NCBI RefSeq assembly: GCF_005221325.1
Contig: NZ_CP039889.1
Span: forward strand, 1,465,501 to 1,529,500
Direction: 5' to 3'
Origin: Agrobacterium tumefaciens
GTDB lineage: Bacteria > Pseudomonadota > Alphaproteobacteria > Rhizobiales > Rhizobiaceae
Length of the DNA stretch: 64,000 nucleotides
The notes beneath the pieces are model-generated. The model was not told the DNA's origin and ran no database searches. It saw nothing but the letters and a program-made list of their open reading frames with translations. Position 1 is the stretch's first letter. Each line of letters opens with the position of its first letter. Shown in pieces: positions 23,469 to 29,432 of this stretch. Both the position numbers and the translations under genes were made by a program.

Positions 23469-24448
23469 TATTGGATGCGTCCCCGGCGCTTGAGCGAAGC
23501 GATGACGCGGTCTTCATTCTGGTCGATGACGCTATCCAGATCGTCGTCCTTCAGGTCAGCAAAGAACTTGCTCAGGATCGCGATGTTCTTCTTCATCTCC
23601 GCGATGCGGGCATCGACTTGCGCAGACACCGCCGCGTCAGCGACGGGTGCAGGAAGGGAATTCAGGGTGCGCTTGACGGTCTCCAGCTTCTTTTCCGCTG
23701 GTGTCATCGCTGTTCCCTTGCGGAAAATCGTCACCGCCTCGCTGACCGTAGACGCGGCAGGGGTGTCAGAAAGAAGCAGGTCCAGAACACCAGCCTGAGC
23801 AGCCGGTGATTGCTCGGAAAGCTCTTTCAGGCCAGACTGGTGATTTGCCAAACGTGTTCCAGCCAAGCGCTGGCGGCTTTCCGGGGTCAGGCCAGTCCAG
23901 ATTTCAACGGCAAGCTCAATGGAGCGGCGGGACATGCCGATTTTCTCAGCCATCGTGGCGGCAAAACCGAAGATTTCCGGGTTTTCCGCATCAGAACGCA
24001 AATTTTGCGTTCTGATTTCCGACTTGCGGTCGCCACCATTTTTGCTTTCCGGATGCAGGCGTTCATAGACCTGCTTCAATTCGTAAAGGTGCTGGCAGCG
24101 GTCGAGTTTGTTAAGATCGTACCGGCCAAGGTTCTCCATCACCTCCTCAAGCCGTGCATCGTCGTCGGTTTCCGCATTCGAAACGGTAGAAGGGATTGCC
24201 TCCCATTCGAGAAGGCGGATTGCTTCGAGGCGTTTGCGCCCCGCAACCAGACGAAAACGGTTGCCCACGGCGCGGACACGGATGGGATGCTGAAGGCCAG
24301 AACTGGCAATGACGAAGGCAAGCGCCTTGGCTTCGTCAGGATCGAACGAGCGGGCGCGGTTTTCGGGAATGTCGATCTCGGAGAGGGGAATGTCACGCAC
24401 CTCTTTCGTGCGAACATCAATCTTGGCGACGTTTTGCGGTTTGGGCAT
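23468..24448 (-). CDS. ParB-like nuclease-fold / DNA-binding protein
   Basis: 326 residues. The N-terminal ParB/Srx fold has IPLSEIDIPENRARSFDPDE (20-39), HPIRVRAVG and the box-II-like VAGRKRLEAIRLLEW (68-82). A helical HTH region around FGFAATMAEKIGMSRRSIEL follows. The C-terminal part is helical and charged. ParB proteins bind parS-like sites and use CTP, but whether this protein does is unknown, and no ParA partner is visible. It precedes the transposase gene in the early operon. It is a candidate binder of the dispersed GCGTTAG sites (inference only). Confidence 0.85.
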   Translation of the reverse strand: MPKPQNVAKIDVRTKEVRDIPLSEIDIPENRARSFDPDEAKALAFVIASSGLQHPIRVRAVGNRFRLVAGRKRLEAIRLLEWEAIPSTVSNAETDDDARLEEVMENLGRYDLNKLDRCQHLYELKQVYERLHPESKNGGDRKSEIRTQNLRSDAENPEIFGFAATMAEKIGMSRRSIELAVEIWTGLTPESRQRLAGTRLANHQSGLKELSEQSPAAQAGVLDLLLSDTPAASTVSEAVTIFRKGTAMTPAEKKLETVKRTLNSLPAPVADAAVSAQVDARIAEMKKNIAILSKFFADLKDDDLDSVIDQNEDRVIASLKRRGRIQ

Positions 24449-24482
24449 CTATGAGACCTGAAATATAGGTGATGTTGTCTGA

Positions 24483-24519
24483 GCGGAGCCGCCAGCGGGG
24501 GACGGCACGGCGGCTCCGC
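24483..24519. other. Perfect 11-bp inverted repeat upstream of the ParB-like gene
   Basis: GCGGAGCCGCC and GGCGGCTCCGC with a 15-nt spacer. There is no U-tract on either strand, so it is not an ordinary terminator. It lies 35 bp upstream of the ParB-like start and could be a structured leader or protein-binding site. Confidence 0.5.
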
Positions 24520-24568
24520 AGGATCGCGCCGGACGCAAGAACCGGATCGGCGCGATGAAAGAGAAGGA

Positions 24569-25270
24569 TCAGGCGGCGGAAGCGTCGTATCTGTCCGCGA
24601 TCTCACGCAGGCGGCTGGCCACAAGCTTCGCGGCCTTGGCCTCAGCGTCACGTCTGATTTCGGCAAGGGTTGCGGCGTACAGCTGCGCAGCGAGTGTGTC
24701 GAAGTCGCTGGACGCAGGGATTTCCGTAATCATCGCAAGCACGCTGATCCCACGCGTCTCGGGATCGATTTCAGGGACAATCGATGGGCGAACTGGCCCC
24801 GCACTCTCCGGCACTGCCACCATGGCATCGACCGCATGGACCGCAAACTCCGCTTTCGCCTTCACCGATGACGGCTGAAATTCAGGCAGCGCGGCTGCAA
24901 GCTTTTCCTGCGCGGTGGCGCGACGGTGACGGCGGTCGTTCTGCGATTCCCATCGCTTTTCCTGCTGGGCGGTGGACGCAACCGGAACGGAAATAGCGGC
25001 GTTTGGCCCCTCGCCACCTGGGCGAGGAATGAGGTTTGCCTGAACACCGGCAATCCAGCGCTTCACAATGGCGCGCGGCGGCGGCTCGATATGGAGGAAA
25101 CGCAAATCCTGAGCGAAATCCTGATAAGCAGTCTGGCCGTTGTAGCTGGCAGACTGCGCTTCATCCCATAGACGGGCGGCAGACGAGATGGCGGGTTTAG
25201 GCAAGTCATGGAAAAAAGGAATGACTTCACTGTCAGCAGAGCGAACGGAGTTGGACAACATGTTGCTCAT
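24569..25270 (-). CDS. Hypothetical early phage protein
   Basis: 233 residues, MSNMLSNSVRSADSEVIPFF. The N-terminal part has AARLWDEAQSASYNGQTAYQ and FLHIEPPPRAIVKRWIAGVQ, the middle is low-complexity and basic (WESQNDRRHRRATAQEKL), and the C-terminus is a long helix (LAAQLYAATLAEIRRDAEAK). No family recognised. Its ATG overlaps the ner stop by 4 bp. Confidence 0.55.
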   Translation of the reverse strand: MSNMLSNSVRSADSEVIPFFHDLPKPAISSAARLWDEAQSASYNGQTAYQDFAQDLRFLHIEPPPRAIVKRWIAGVQANLIPRPGGEGPNAAISVPVASTAQQEKRWESQNDRRHRRATAQEKLAAALPEFQPSSVKAKAEFAVHAVDAMVAVPESAGPVRPSIVPEIDPETRGISVLAMITEIPASSDFDTLAAQLYAATLAEIRRDAEAKAAKLVASRLREIADRYDASAA

Positions 25271-25569
25271 GCTGCCACCCGCGTGTCAGCCGCCGCGTTA
25301 GATTTTTGACTTTCTAACGGAGGGTACTTTGCTGTATCCAAGATGCCGGAGCTTTTCTTTGGGTAACGATTCGGCCAGAGGTGTTCGGGCTTCTGTTCTA
25401 TGAACGAAGCAAGAGTTGCCTGACCTTCGTAGTGCGTGATGGTGTTCAGTTTTCGTAGCAGGGAGCTATGCAATCCAGAACGAATTGCGAGTTCGGTTAG
25501 CGTCATGCCTCTACGGTGGACTTCGGCCTTTATGGCTTGCCAGTCCATCACCGGCTTTGATTTGCTCAT
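25267..25569 (-). CDS. ner: Ner-like early transcription regulator
   Basis: 100 residues. Residues 8-60 (MDWQAIKAEVHRRGMTLTEL, then AIRSGLHSSLLRKLNT and KPEHLWPNRYPKK) match the Ner/Nlp HTH family; in Mu, Ner represses the early and repressor promoters. First gene of the leftward early operon and divergent from the repressor. It carries a C-terminal extension of about 25 residues (TAKYPPLESQKSNAAADTRV) encoded by an inverted pair of GCGTTAG-type motifs. GGAG lies nine bases before the ATG, inside a hairpin. Confidence 0.85.
   Translation of the reverse strand: MSKSKPVMDWQAIKAEVHRRGMTLTELAIRSGLHSSLLRKLNTITHYEGQATLASFIEQKPEHLWPNRYPKKSSGILDTAKYPPLESQKSNAAADTRVAA
25295..25319. repeat. Inverted pair of GCGTTAG motifs at the end of ner
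   Basis: GCGTTAG at 25295 faces CTAACG at 25314 (near copy), centres about 16 bp apart, inside the last codons of ner. It is the only closely spaced convergent pair in the phage. Confidence 0.6.
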
Positions 25570-25571
25570 AG

Positions 25572-25612
25572 GTTTTCTCCGCTGAGAAAACGGGCGTTGC
25601 AGCGCCCGTTTT
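25572..25612 (-). promoter_or_regulatory. ner leader with two mutually exclusive hairpins (attenuator-like)
   Basis: On the early transcript, AAAACGGGCG (25596-25587 complement pair with 25603-25612) forms a perfect 10-bp stem with a 6-nt loop and ends in UUUUCU, i.e. terminator-like. A second 8-bp hairpin, GTTTTCTC/GAGAAAAC (25572-25591), shares the GTTTTC strand with the first and covers the GGAG ribosome site of ner. Only one can form at a time. On the plus strand the first stem is followed by seven T, so it also looks like a rightward terminator. Confidence 0.55.
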
Positions 25613-25665
25613 TTTGGGACTTCTTTGGTACAAGTGCGAACCGCGTAAGCGCTTCGCAGTTAGGA

Positions 25666-25694
25666 GTATTAGCAGAGATTCTCTGTTTTGAAAA
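25666..25694 (-). promoter_or_regulatory. Predicted leftward early promoter
   Basis: On the minus strand, -35 TTTTCA (25694-25689), 17-bp spacer, -10 TAATAC (25671-25666). Transcription would start near 25659, giving a leader of about 90 nt before ner. The repressor-type palindromes overlap the -35 and fill the spacer. Confidence 0.6.
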
Positions 25695-25697
25695 CAG
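25673..25697. promoter_or_regulatory. Repressor operator candidates over the early promoter
   Basis: Two overlapping palindromes: CAGAGA-T-TCTCTG (25673-25685) and CTGTTTT-G-AAAACAG (25683-25697). The first recurs in extended form at 25893 (15 of 17 positions alike), which supports a real operator for the adjacent repressor. Confidence 0.6.
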
Positions 25698-25714
25698 TGT
25701 TTTTCTGTTTTGCT

Positions 25715-26506
25715 ATGGCGCGCACAGCAATTGCAAAAACGCCTTTAGGTCAGAGACTTACCAAGGTGCGAGAAGCTATAGGCTTCCCGCATAGGAAGGC
25801 TTTTGCCGAAGAGATCAGTATAAATGCTGAAACTCTGGGAGGGTATGAGCGCGGCGATTCGGAACCAGACATTGCATTCCTTTCAACCTACAAACAGAGA
25901 TACTCTGTTAATCTCGACTGGCTCATCACTGGTGAGGGGGAGATGTTCTCGCCAAAAGATGTAATTCGCGAGCTAAGCAGCCGCGTCATTGACCCCACAT
26001 CCGGATCGGGAAGTTTTCTTGTTGAAGCCGCTCGCTACACCGAAGAAAACCGGACAGAGCGTCTGCCATTTGAGCTGAAGAAGGCCGATTTTGTTAATCT
26101 GCCTCAATATGATGTAAGGGCGTCGGCTGGTCGCGGCCTTATTCCGATCAACGAAATGCCAGTCTCAGAAACAGCCTTCGAAAGAGCGTTTCTGAGGAAA
26201 ATGGGCGGCGCACCCGATTTTTGCTTTATGATGTGGGCAACTGGCGACAGCATGTTGCCGACGATTAATGACAATGCGCTGTTAATTGTCGATTCAAGTC
26301 AGCGCGTTGTGGATCATGGGCGAATTTACGTCTTTGCGGTGGGAAACGCTGTCTTGGTGAAGCGTGCAAAATGGCGCATGGATGGCACCCTTGAACTGAC
26401 GTCAGACAACGTTGACGGAAATTATCCTGTCGAGACTTTCCGTGCTGATCGGGTCGAAGACCTGACGGTTGTGGGACGAGTAATCTTTATCGGTCATCAG
26501 TCGTGA
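25715..26506 (+). CDS. CI-type phage repressor (XRE HTH plus S24 peptidase-like domain)
   Basis: 264 residues from ATG 25715; a TTG nine codons earlier lies inside the operator. N-terminal HTH: KVREAIGFPHRKAFAEEISI, NAETLGGYERGDSEPD (residues about 16-52). The C-terminal S24/LexA-like domain (residues about 165-260) has WATGDSMLPTINDNALLIVD, with the serine of the GDSM motif, and VLVKRAKW carrying the expected lysine, so RecA-stimulated self-cleavage is plausible. It replaces the unrelated Mu c repressor. No clear ribosome site; it may be translated from a very short leader. Confidence 0.85.
   Translation: MARTAIAKTPLGQRLTKVREAIGFPHRKAFAEEISINAETLGGYERGDSEPDIAFLSTYKQRYSVNLDWLITGEGEMFSPKDVIRELSSRVIDPTSGSGSFLVEAARYTEENRTERLPFELKKADFVNLPQYDVRASAGRGLIPINEMPVSETAFERAFLRKMGGAPDFCFMMWATGDSMLPTINDNALLIVDSSQRVVDHGRIYVFAVGNAVLVKRAKWRMDGTLELTSDNVDGNYPVETFRADRVEDLTVVGRVIFIGHQS
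25893..25909. promoter_or_regulatory. Second repressor operator candidate, inside the repressor gene
   Basis: AACAGAG-ATA-CTCTGTT, a perfect 7-bp arm palindrome differing at two positions from the operator at 25671-25687. Its position about 180 bp into the repressor gene suits looping or autoregulation. Confidence 0.5.
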
Positions 26507-26540
26507 TTTAGTTTCTAACGCAGGAACGCAGTTCTTGGCT

Positions 26541-26653
26541 GCCGACTTATATTTCTGCGCATAAAAATGCCGCCTGTCGGAAATCTATTGAAAAACAGCA
26601 TCTTAATTCAAGTCGGCAATCCGCCGTCTAAGTCGGCGCAAACTGCCGACTTA
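26541..26653. repeat. Four AAGTCGGC units near the phage left end
   Basis: GCCGACTTA at 26541-26549, AAGTCGGC at 26610-26617, TAAGTCGGC at 26629-26637 and GCCGACTTA at 26645-26653. The last two form a perfect 9-bp inverted repeat with a 7-bp spacer. Between repressor and phage end, this could be a regulatory or transposase-binding cluster. Confidence 0.5.
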
Positions 26654-26773
26654 ACAGCTTTCGTCCACCGGAAATTTTCGGCGATGGAAGCGCGTGAAGT
26701 AGCTGTTCTCTATTTCTCGCTTGCCCTCTCAGACGACGAAACGCCTTATGCAGCAAGGTTTTTTGCCCGATGA
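26567..26773 (+). CDS. Doubtful small ORF between repressor and phage end
   Basis: 68 residues, MPPVGNLLKNSILIQVGNPP, with a C-terminal part (FSAMEAREVAVLYFSLALSD) that could fold as a helix. There is no convincing ribosome site, and the first half is made of repeated TAAGTCGGC units, which argues for a regulatory rather than coding role. No family recognised. Confidence 0.25.
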   Translation: MPPVGNLLKNSILIQVGNPPSKSAQTADLTAFVHRKFSAMEAREVAVLYFSLALSDDETPYAARFFAR

Positions 26774-26854
26774 GTGGACGCGCATATCAATGAGCAATCT
26801 TTGCCAGCAGAATGCGCGATAAATGGTTTGAAATGCGCGATTTCGGCCCGCCTT

Positions 26855-26982
26855 TGGACAGCCATTTGCAATCCTGTCCAGCCCCCGCGTTAGCGTATAC
26901 GAGCGATTTCCCCTTATTTCACAAGCCTTTGTGAGTTCCTATGGCTGGATAGCTAGTGTCCAGAAGGTATTACCCCCCTACA
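26855..26982. mobile_element. Putative left end of the transposable phage
   Basis: TGGACA at 26855, TGTCCA at 26875 and TGTCCA at 26957 (with related GGCTGGAT at 26943) resemble repeated transposase-binding sites. The minus strand starting at 26982 reads TGTAGGGGGGTAATACC, which fits the TG...CA ends of Mu-class elements. A GCGTTAG motif lies at 26887. Host REP-like DNA begins by 27004. The exact end is a guess among a few TG positions. Confidence 0.45.
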
Positions 26983-27003
26983 GATAGGGCGAAACCTTCC
27001 CTC

Positions 27004-27115
27004 CGTCATGCCGGCCCTGAGCCGGTATCCAGCCAGCCCAAGTCCTTGGGCTGAAAGAATTTTTTCACCGTGCAGACGCACGTCGGCTGGATTCCGGCTC
27101 AAGGCCGGAATGACG
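27004..27115. repeat. RIME/REP-like palindromic intergenic element of the host
   Basis: Long imperfect inverted arms: CGTCATGCCGGCC at the left and GGCCGGAATGACG at the right, each with CCGGTATCCAGCC/GGCTGGATTCCGG. A small inner hairpin AGCCCAAGTCCTTGGGCT lies between. Such elements are common between rhizobial genes. It marks the host side of the prophage junction. Confidence 0.65.
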
Positions 27116-27144
27116 GGGCGAGTTTTTTCGCGGGCGTGCCGGAC

Positions 27145-28167
27145 TTATCGCCAGCCGAGAGCCGGCGCCACCTGCTTCAGGATCGTCTCGATCACATGGG
27201 CATTGTAATCGACGCCCAACTGGTTCGGCACGGTCAGGAGCAGCGTATCGGCCTCGGCGATGGCCTCATCGGCCTTCAGCTGTTCGATCAGCTTTTCAGG
27301 CTCGGCGGCATAGCTGCGCCCGAAGATTGCGCGCGTCTTGTCGTCGATATAGCCGATCTTGTCGTCGCCTTCATTGCCGTAACCGAAATAGGACCGGTCG
27401 CGATCATTAACGAGCGCGAAGATGCTGCGGCTGACCGAAACGCGTGGTTCACGCGTATGACCGGCTTCTTTCCAGGCTTCCCGGAAGGTGCGGATCTGCT
27501 GCGCCTGCTGGACATGGAAAGGCTCACCCGTTTCGTCCGTCTTCAGGGTGGAGCTTTGCAGGTTCATGCCAAGCTTTGCCGCCCATACCGCCGTTGAATT
27601 GGAGCTAGAGCCCCACCAGATGCGCTCGCGCAGCCCCTCGGAATGGGGTTCCAGACGCAAAAGGCCGGGTGGGTTCGGGAACATCGGCCGTGGGTTCGGC
27701 TCAGCGAAACCTTCGCCCTTCAGAAGTTCGAGGAAGACCTCGGTGTGCTGGCGCGCCATGTCTTCTTCGCTCTGACCCTCGGCCGGGCGATATCCGAAAT
27801 AACGCCAGCCATCGATCACCTGCTCCGGCGAACCGCGGCTGATGCCGAGTTGCAGGCGCCCGCCGGCGATGAGGTCTGCCGAGCCGGCATCCTCCACCAT
27901 GTAGAACGGGTTTTCATAACGCATGTCGATGACGCCGGTGCCGATCTCGATCTTCTTCGTGCGGGCGCCGACGGCGGCCAGAAGCGGGAAGGGCGAGGCC
28001 AGCTGGCGGGCGAAATGGTGCACGCGGAAATAGGCGCCATCGGCCCCCAGTTCTTCCGCAGCCACGGCGAGGTCGATCGATTGCAGCAGGGTGTCGGCCG
28101 CGGAGCGGGTCTGCGACTGGGGCGAGGGCGTCCAGTGGCCGAAGGATAAAAATCCGATCTTTTTCAT
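27145..28167 (-). CDS. LLM-class flavin-dependent oxidoreductase
   Basis: 340 residues starting MKKIGFLSFGHWTPSPQSQT. Bacterial luciferase-like TIM-barrel features: AVAAEELGADGAYFRVHHFA, LLAAVGARTKKIEIGTGVID, YMVEDAGSADLIAGGRLQLG. These flavin enzymes use reduced FMN or F420 to oxidise varied substrates; the substrate here is unknown. Monocistronic, pointing at the prophage; the divergence of its regulator is not obvious because the LysR gene is co-oriented upstream. Confidence 0.85.
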   Translation of the reverse strand: MKKIGFLSFGHWTPSPQSQTRSAADTLLQSIDLAVAAEELGADGAYFRVHHFARQLASPFPLLAAVGARTKKIEIGTGVIDMRYENPFYMVEDAGSADLIAGGRLQLGISRGSPEQVIDGWRYFGYRPAEGQSEEDMARQHTEVFLELLKGEGFAEPNPRPMFPNPPGLLRLEPHSEGLRERIWWGSSSNSTAVWAAKLGMNLQSSTLKTDETGEPFHVQQAQQIRTFREAWKEAGHTREPRVSVSRSIFALVNDRDRSYFGYGNEGDDKIGYIDDKTRAIFGRSYAAEPEKLIEQLKADEAIAEADTLLLTVPNQLGVDYNAHVIETILKQVAPALGWR

Positions 28168-28302
28168 GATGACCTTCCAGATGTCGGAGGATGCCGGTTT
28201 TTACAAACCGGCTTCGTGTTGTCAGTCATATAGGCAGCCATGCGCATCCTCCAATCCGCCACCCGTAGACACGGTGTCGCCGAAATGTGAACGATGGCCG
28301 TG

Positions 28303-29220
28303 TCAGGCGATCGACTTGCGATCGAGGATGAAGAGATTTTCATGCGCACGCGCGGTGGTGAGAATGAAATCCATCAGCGAGCGCACGCGGGGCACGTTGG
28401 CAAAATCTTGATGGCTGGTCAGCCAATAACCGCGCCGCAGCTCGACATCGCCTGGTAGCACCATCTGCAAATCCGGAAAGCGCGCGGCGATGAAGTTCGG
28501 CAGGATGCAGAGGCCACGGCCGCTCAGCGTGGCGGTCAGCTGCGCGAAAATGCTCGAGGACTGGAAGTTGGGGCGCAGGCCGGGCCACACGTCGCGCATG
28601 TAATCTAGGCCGGGCGAGAAGATCAGGTCCTGCACGTAACCGATGAAGAAATGATTCGGCAGATCCTCACGCCGGGTAATTTTCGGGTGGCCAGCAAGAT
28701 AGGAGCGCGAGGCATAGATATGCAGCGTGTAATCGATGATCTGTTCGTTGATATAGGGGCCGGCTTTCGGCGGATCGAGCGTTACGGCCACATCGGCCTC
28801 TTTCCGCGACAATGCCATGATCTGCTGGATCGTCACCATTTCCAACATGATGTGCGGATGGGTGATGGCGAAGTCTTTCAGCCTTTCCACGAAGAAAAAA
28901 TTGGAAAAACCTTCCGGAGCGCTGAGGCGCACCACGCCGCGCAGCAGGCTGCCGCTTTCGGAAATATCCGATTGCAGCCGTTCCGCCTCCGCCTCGATGC
29001 GCTCGACGGTATCCACCAGCCGCCGTCCCACTGTCGTCAGCTCGTAACCGCGCGGGTTTCTCTCGAACAGCTTGGTTTTAAGCGAGAATTCCAGCCGGTC
29101 GATATGGCGGGAGACGGTGGCGTGGCTGGTGCGCAGGCTGCGGGCCGCCGATGAGAGCTGTCCGGTGCGGGCCACGGCCAGGAAATATTGCAGGTCGTCC
29201 CAGGTGAAAGGGGTGGCCAT
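28303..29220 (-). CDS. LysR-family transcription regulator
   Basis: 305 residues. N-terminal winged HTH FTWDDLQYFLAVARTGQLSS, AARSLRTSHATVSRHIDRLE (residues about 4-45), then an effector domain (GVVRLSAPEGFSNFFFVERL). It is divergent from the ABC importer and dehydrogenase operon starting at 29433, so it probably controls it. A palindrome CTGTTCAAAAATGAACAG lies between them. The effector is probably the imported substrate or a product (inference). Confidence 0.88.
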   Translation of the reverse strand: MATPFTWDDLQYFLAVARTGQLSSAARSLRTSHATVSRHIDRLEFSLKTKLFERNPRGYELTTVGRRLVDTVERIEAEAERLQSDISESGSLLRGVVRLSAPEGFSNFFFVERLKDFAITHPHIMLEMVTIQQIMALSRKEADVAVTLDPPKAGPYINEQIIDYTLHIYASRSYLAGHPKITRREDLPNHFFIGYVQDLIFSPGLDYMRDVWPGLRPNFQSSSIFAQLTATLSGRGLCILPNFIAARFPDLQMVLPGDVELRRGYWLTSHQDFANVPRVRSLMDFILTTARAHENLFILDRKSIA

Positions 29221-29241
29221 ATTTGTCTCCCATCAAGAGTT

Positions 29242-29259
29242 CTGTTCAAAAATGAACAG
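29242..29259. promoter_or_regulatory. Candidate LysR operator
   Basis: CTGTTCA-AAAA-TGAACAG, a perfect 7-bp-arm palindrome 22 bp from the LysR start and 174 bp before the importer gene. A half-site TTCCTGTTCG follows at 29260. It contains the T-N11-A pattern typical of LysR sites. Confidence 0.5.
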
Positions 29260-29432
29260 TTCCTGTTCGCAATTTGATGATGCCCGGCTCTTGTGTCAAC
29301 GGCCGAATTCGAGAAGTCTAGGCTCAGGATGCATCGCTTTGAGGAGGGCGGTGCGGCCATTCGGGTGCAACGGTTTCGTTCACCGTTGCACAGACAATCT
29401 GAGGCTCGCAATCATCTCTGGGAGGAGAAGTC

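Larger units (their letters stand above)
1151..26893. repeat. Dispersed GCGTTAG motif, 22 copies confined to the prophage
   Basis: Exact 7-mers GCGTTAG/CTAACGC start at 1151, 2086, 6020, 8713, 8724, 9943, 10726, 12218, 13687, 16095, 16511, 18928, 20868, 22107, 22907, 25295, 26515 and 26887. Near copies lacking the first G start at 2057, 5441, 14467 and 25314. Orientation is even (11 each way). The 3' flank is most often AAA or AGA, giving a consensus GCGTTAGARA. Copies fall in intergenic gaps and within genes for tape measure, terminase, portal, gpF, MuA, ner and others. No copy was found in 27000-64000. Function is unknown; a dispersed protein-binding site is the simplest reading. Confidence 0.8.
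1..26982 (-). mobile_element. Mu-like transposable prophage (left part cut by window edge)
   Basis: The gene order from 26.98 kb leftward matches Mu-type phages: repressor, ner, A (DDE transposase), B (AAA ATPase), gam, gemA, mor, lysis genes, gp27/gp28 terminases, gp29 portal, gpF, gpG, gpI, head, gp36/gp37, sheath, tube, tail chaperone and tape measure. The tail end of the phage (rest of the tape measure, baseplate, fibres) lies outside the window. All phage genes run on the minus strand except the repressor, one cargo gene at 16534-16851 and a doubtful ORF at 26567. The right boundary is an inference from a terminal CA and nearby repeats, because the other end and the 5-bp target duplication cannot be seen. 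Confidence 0.95.

Noticed and set aside
26567..26773. Small ORF after the repressor as a confident gene
   Set aside because: Kept only at low confidence, because half of it consists of repeated AAGTCGGC units and it lacks a ribosome site.
27004..27115. Long inverted repeat considered as the prophage end (attachment site)
   Set aside because: Its sequence and structure fit a rhizobial RIME/REP-type intergenic element, so it belongs to the host and not to the phage end.
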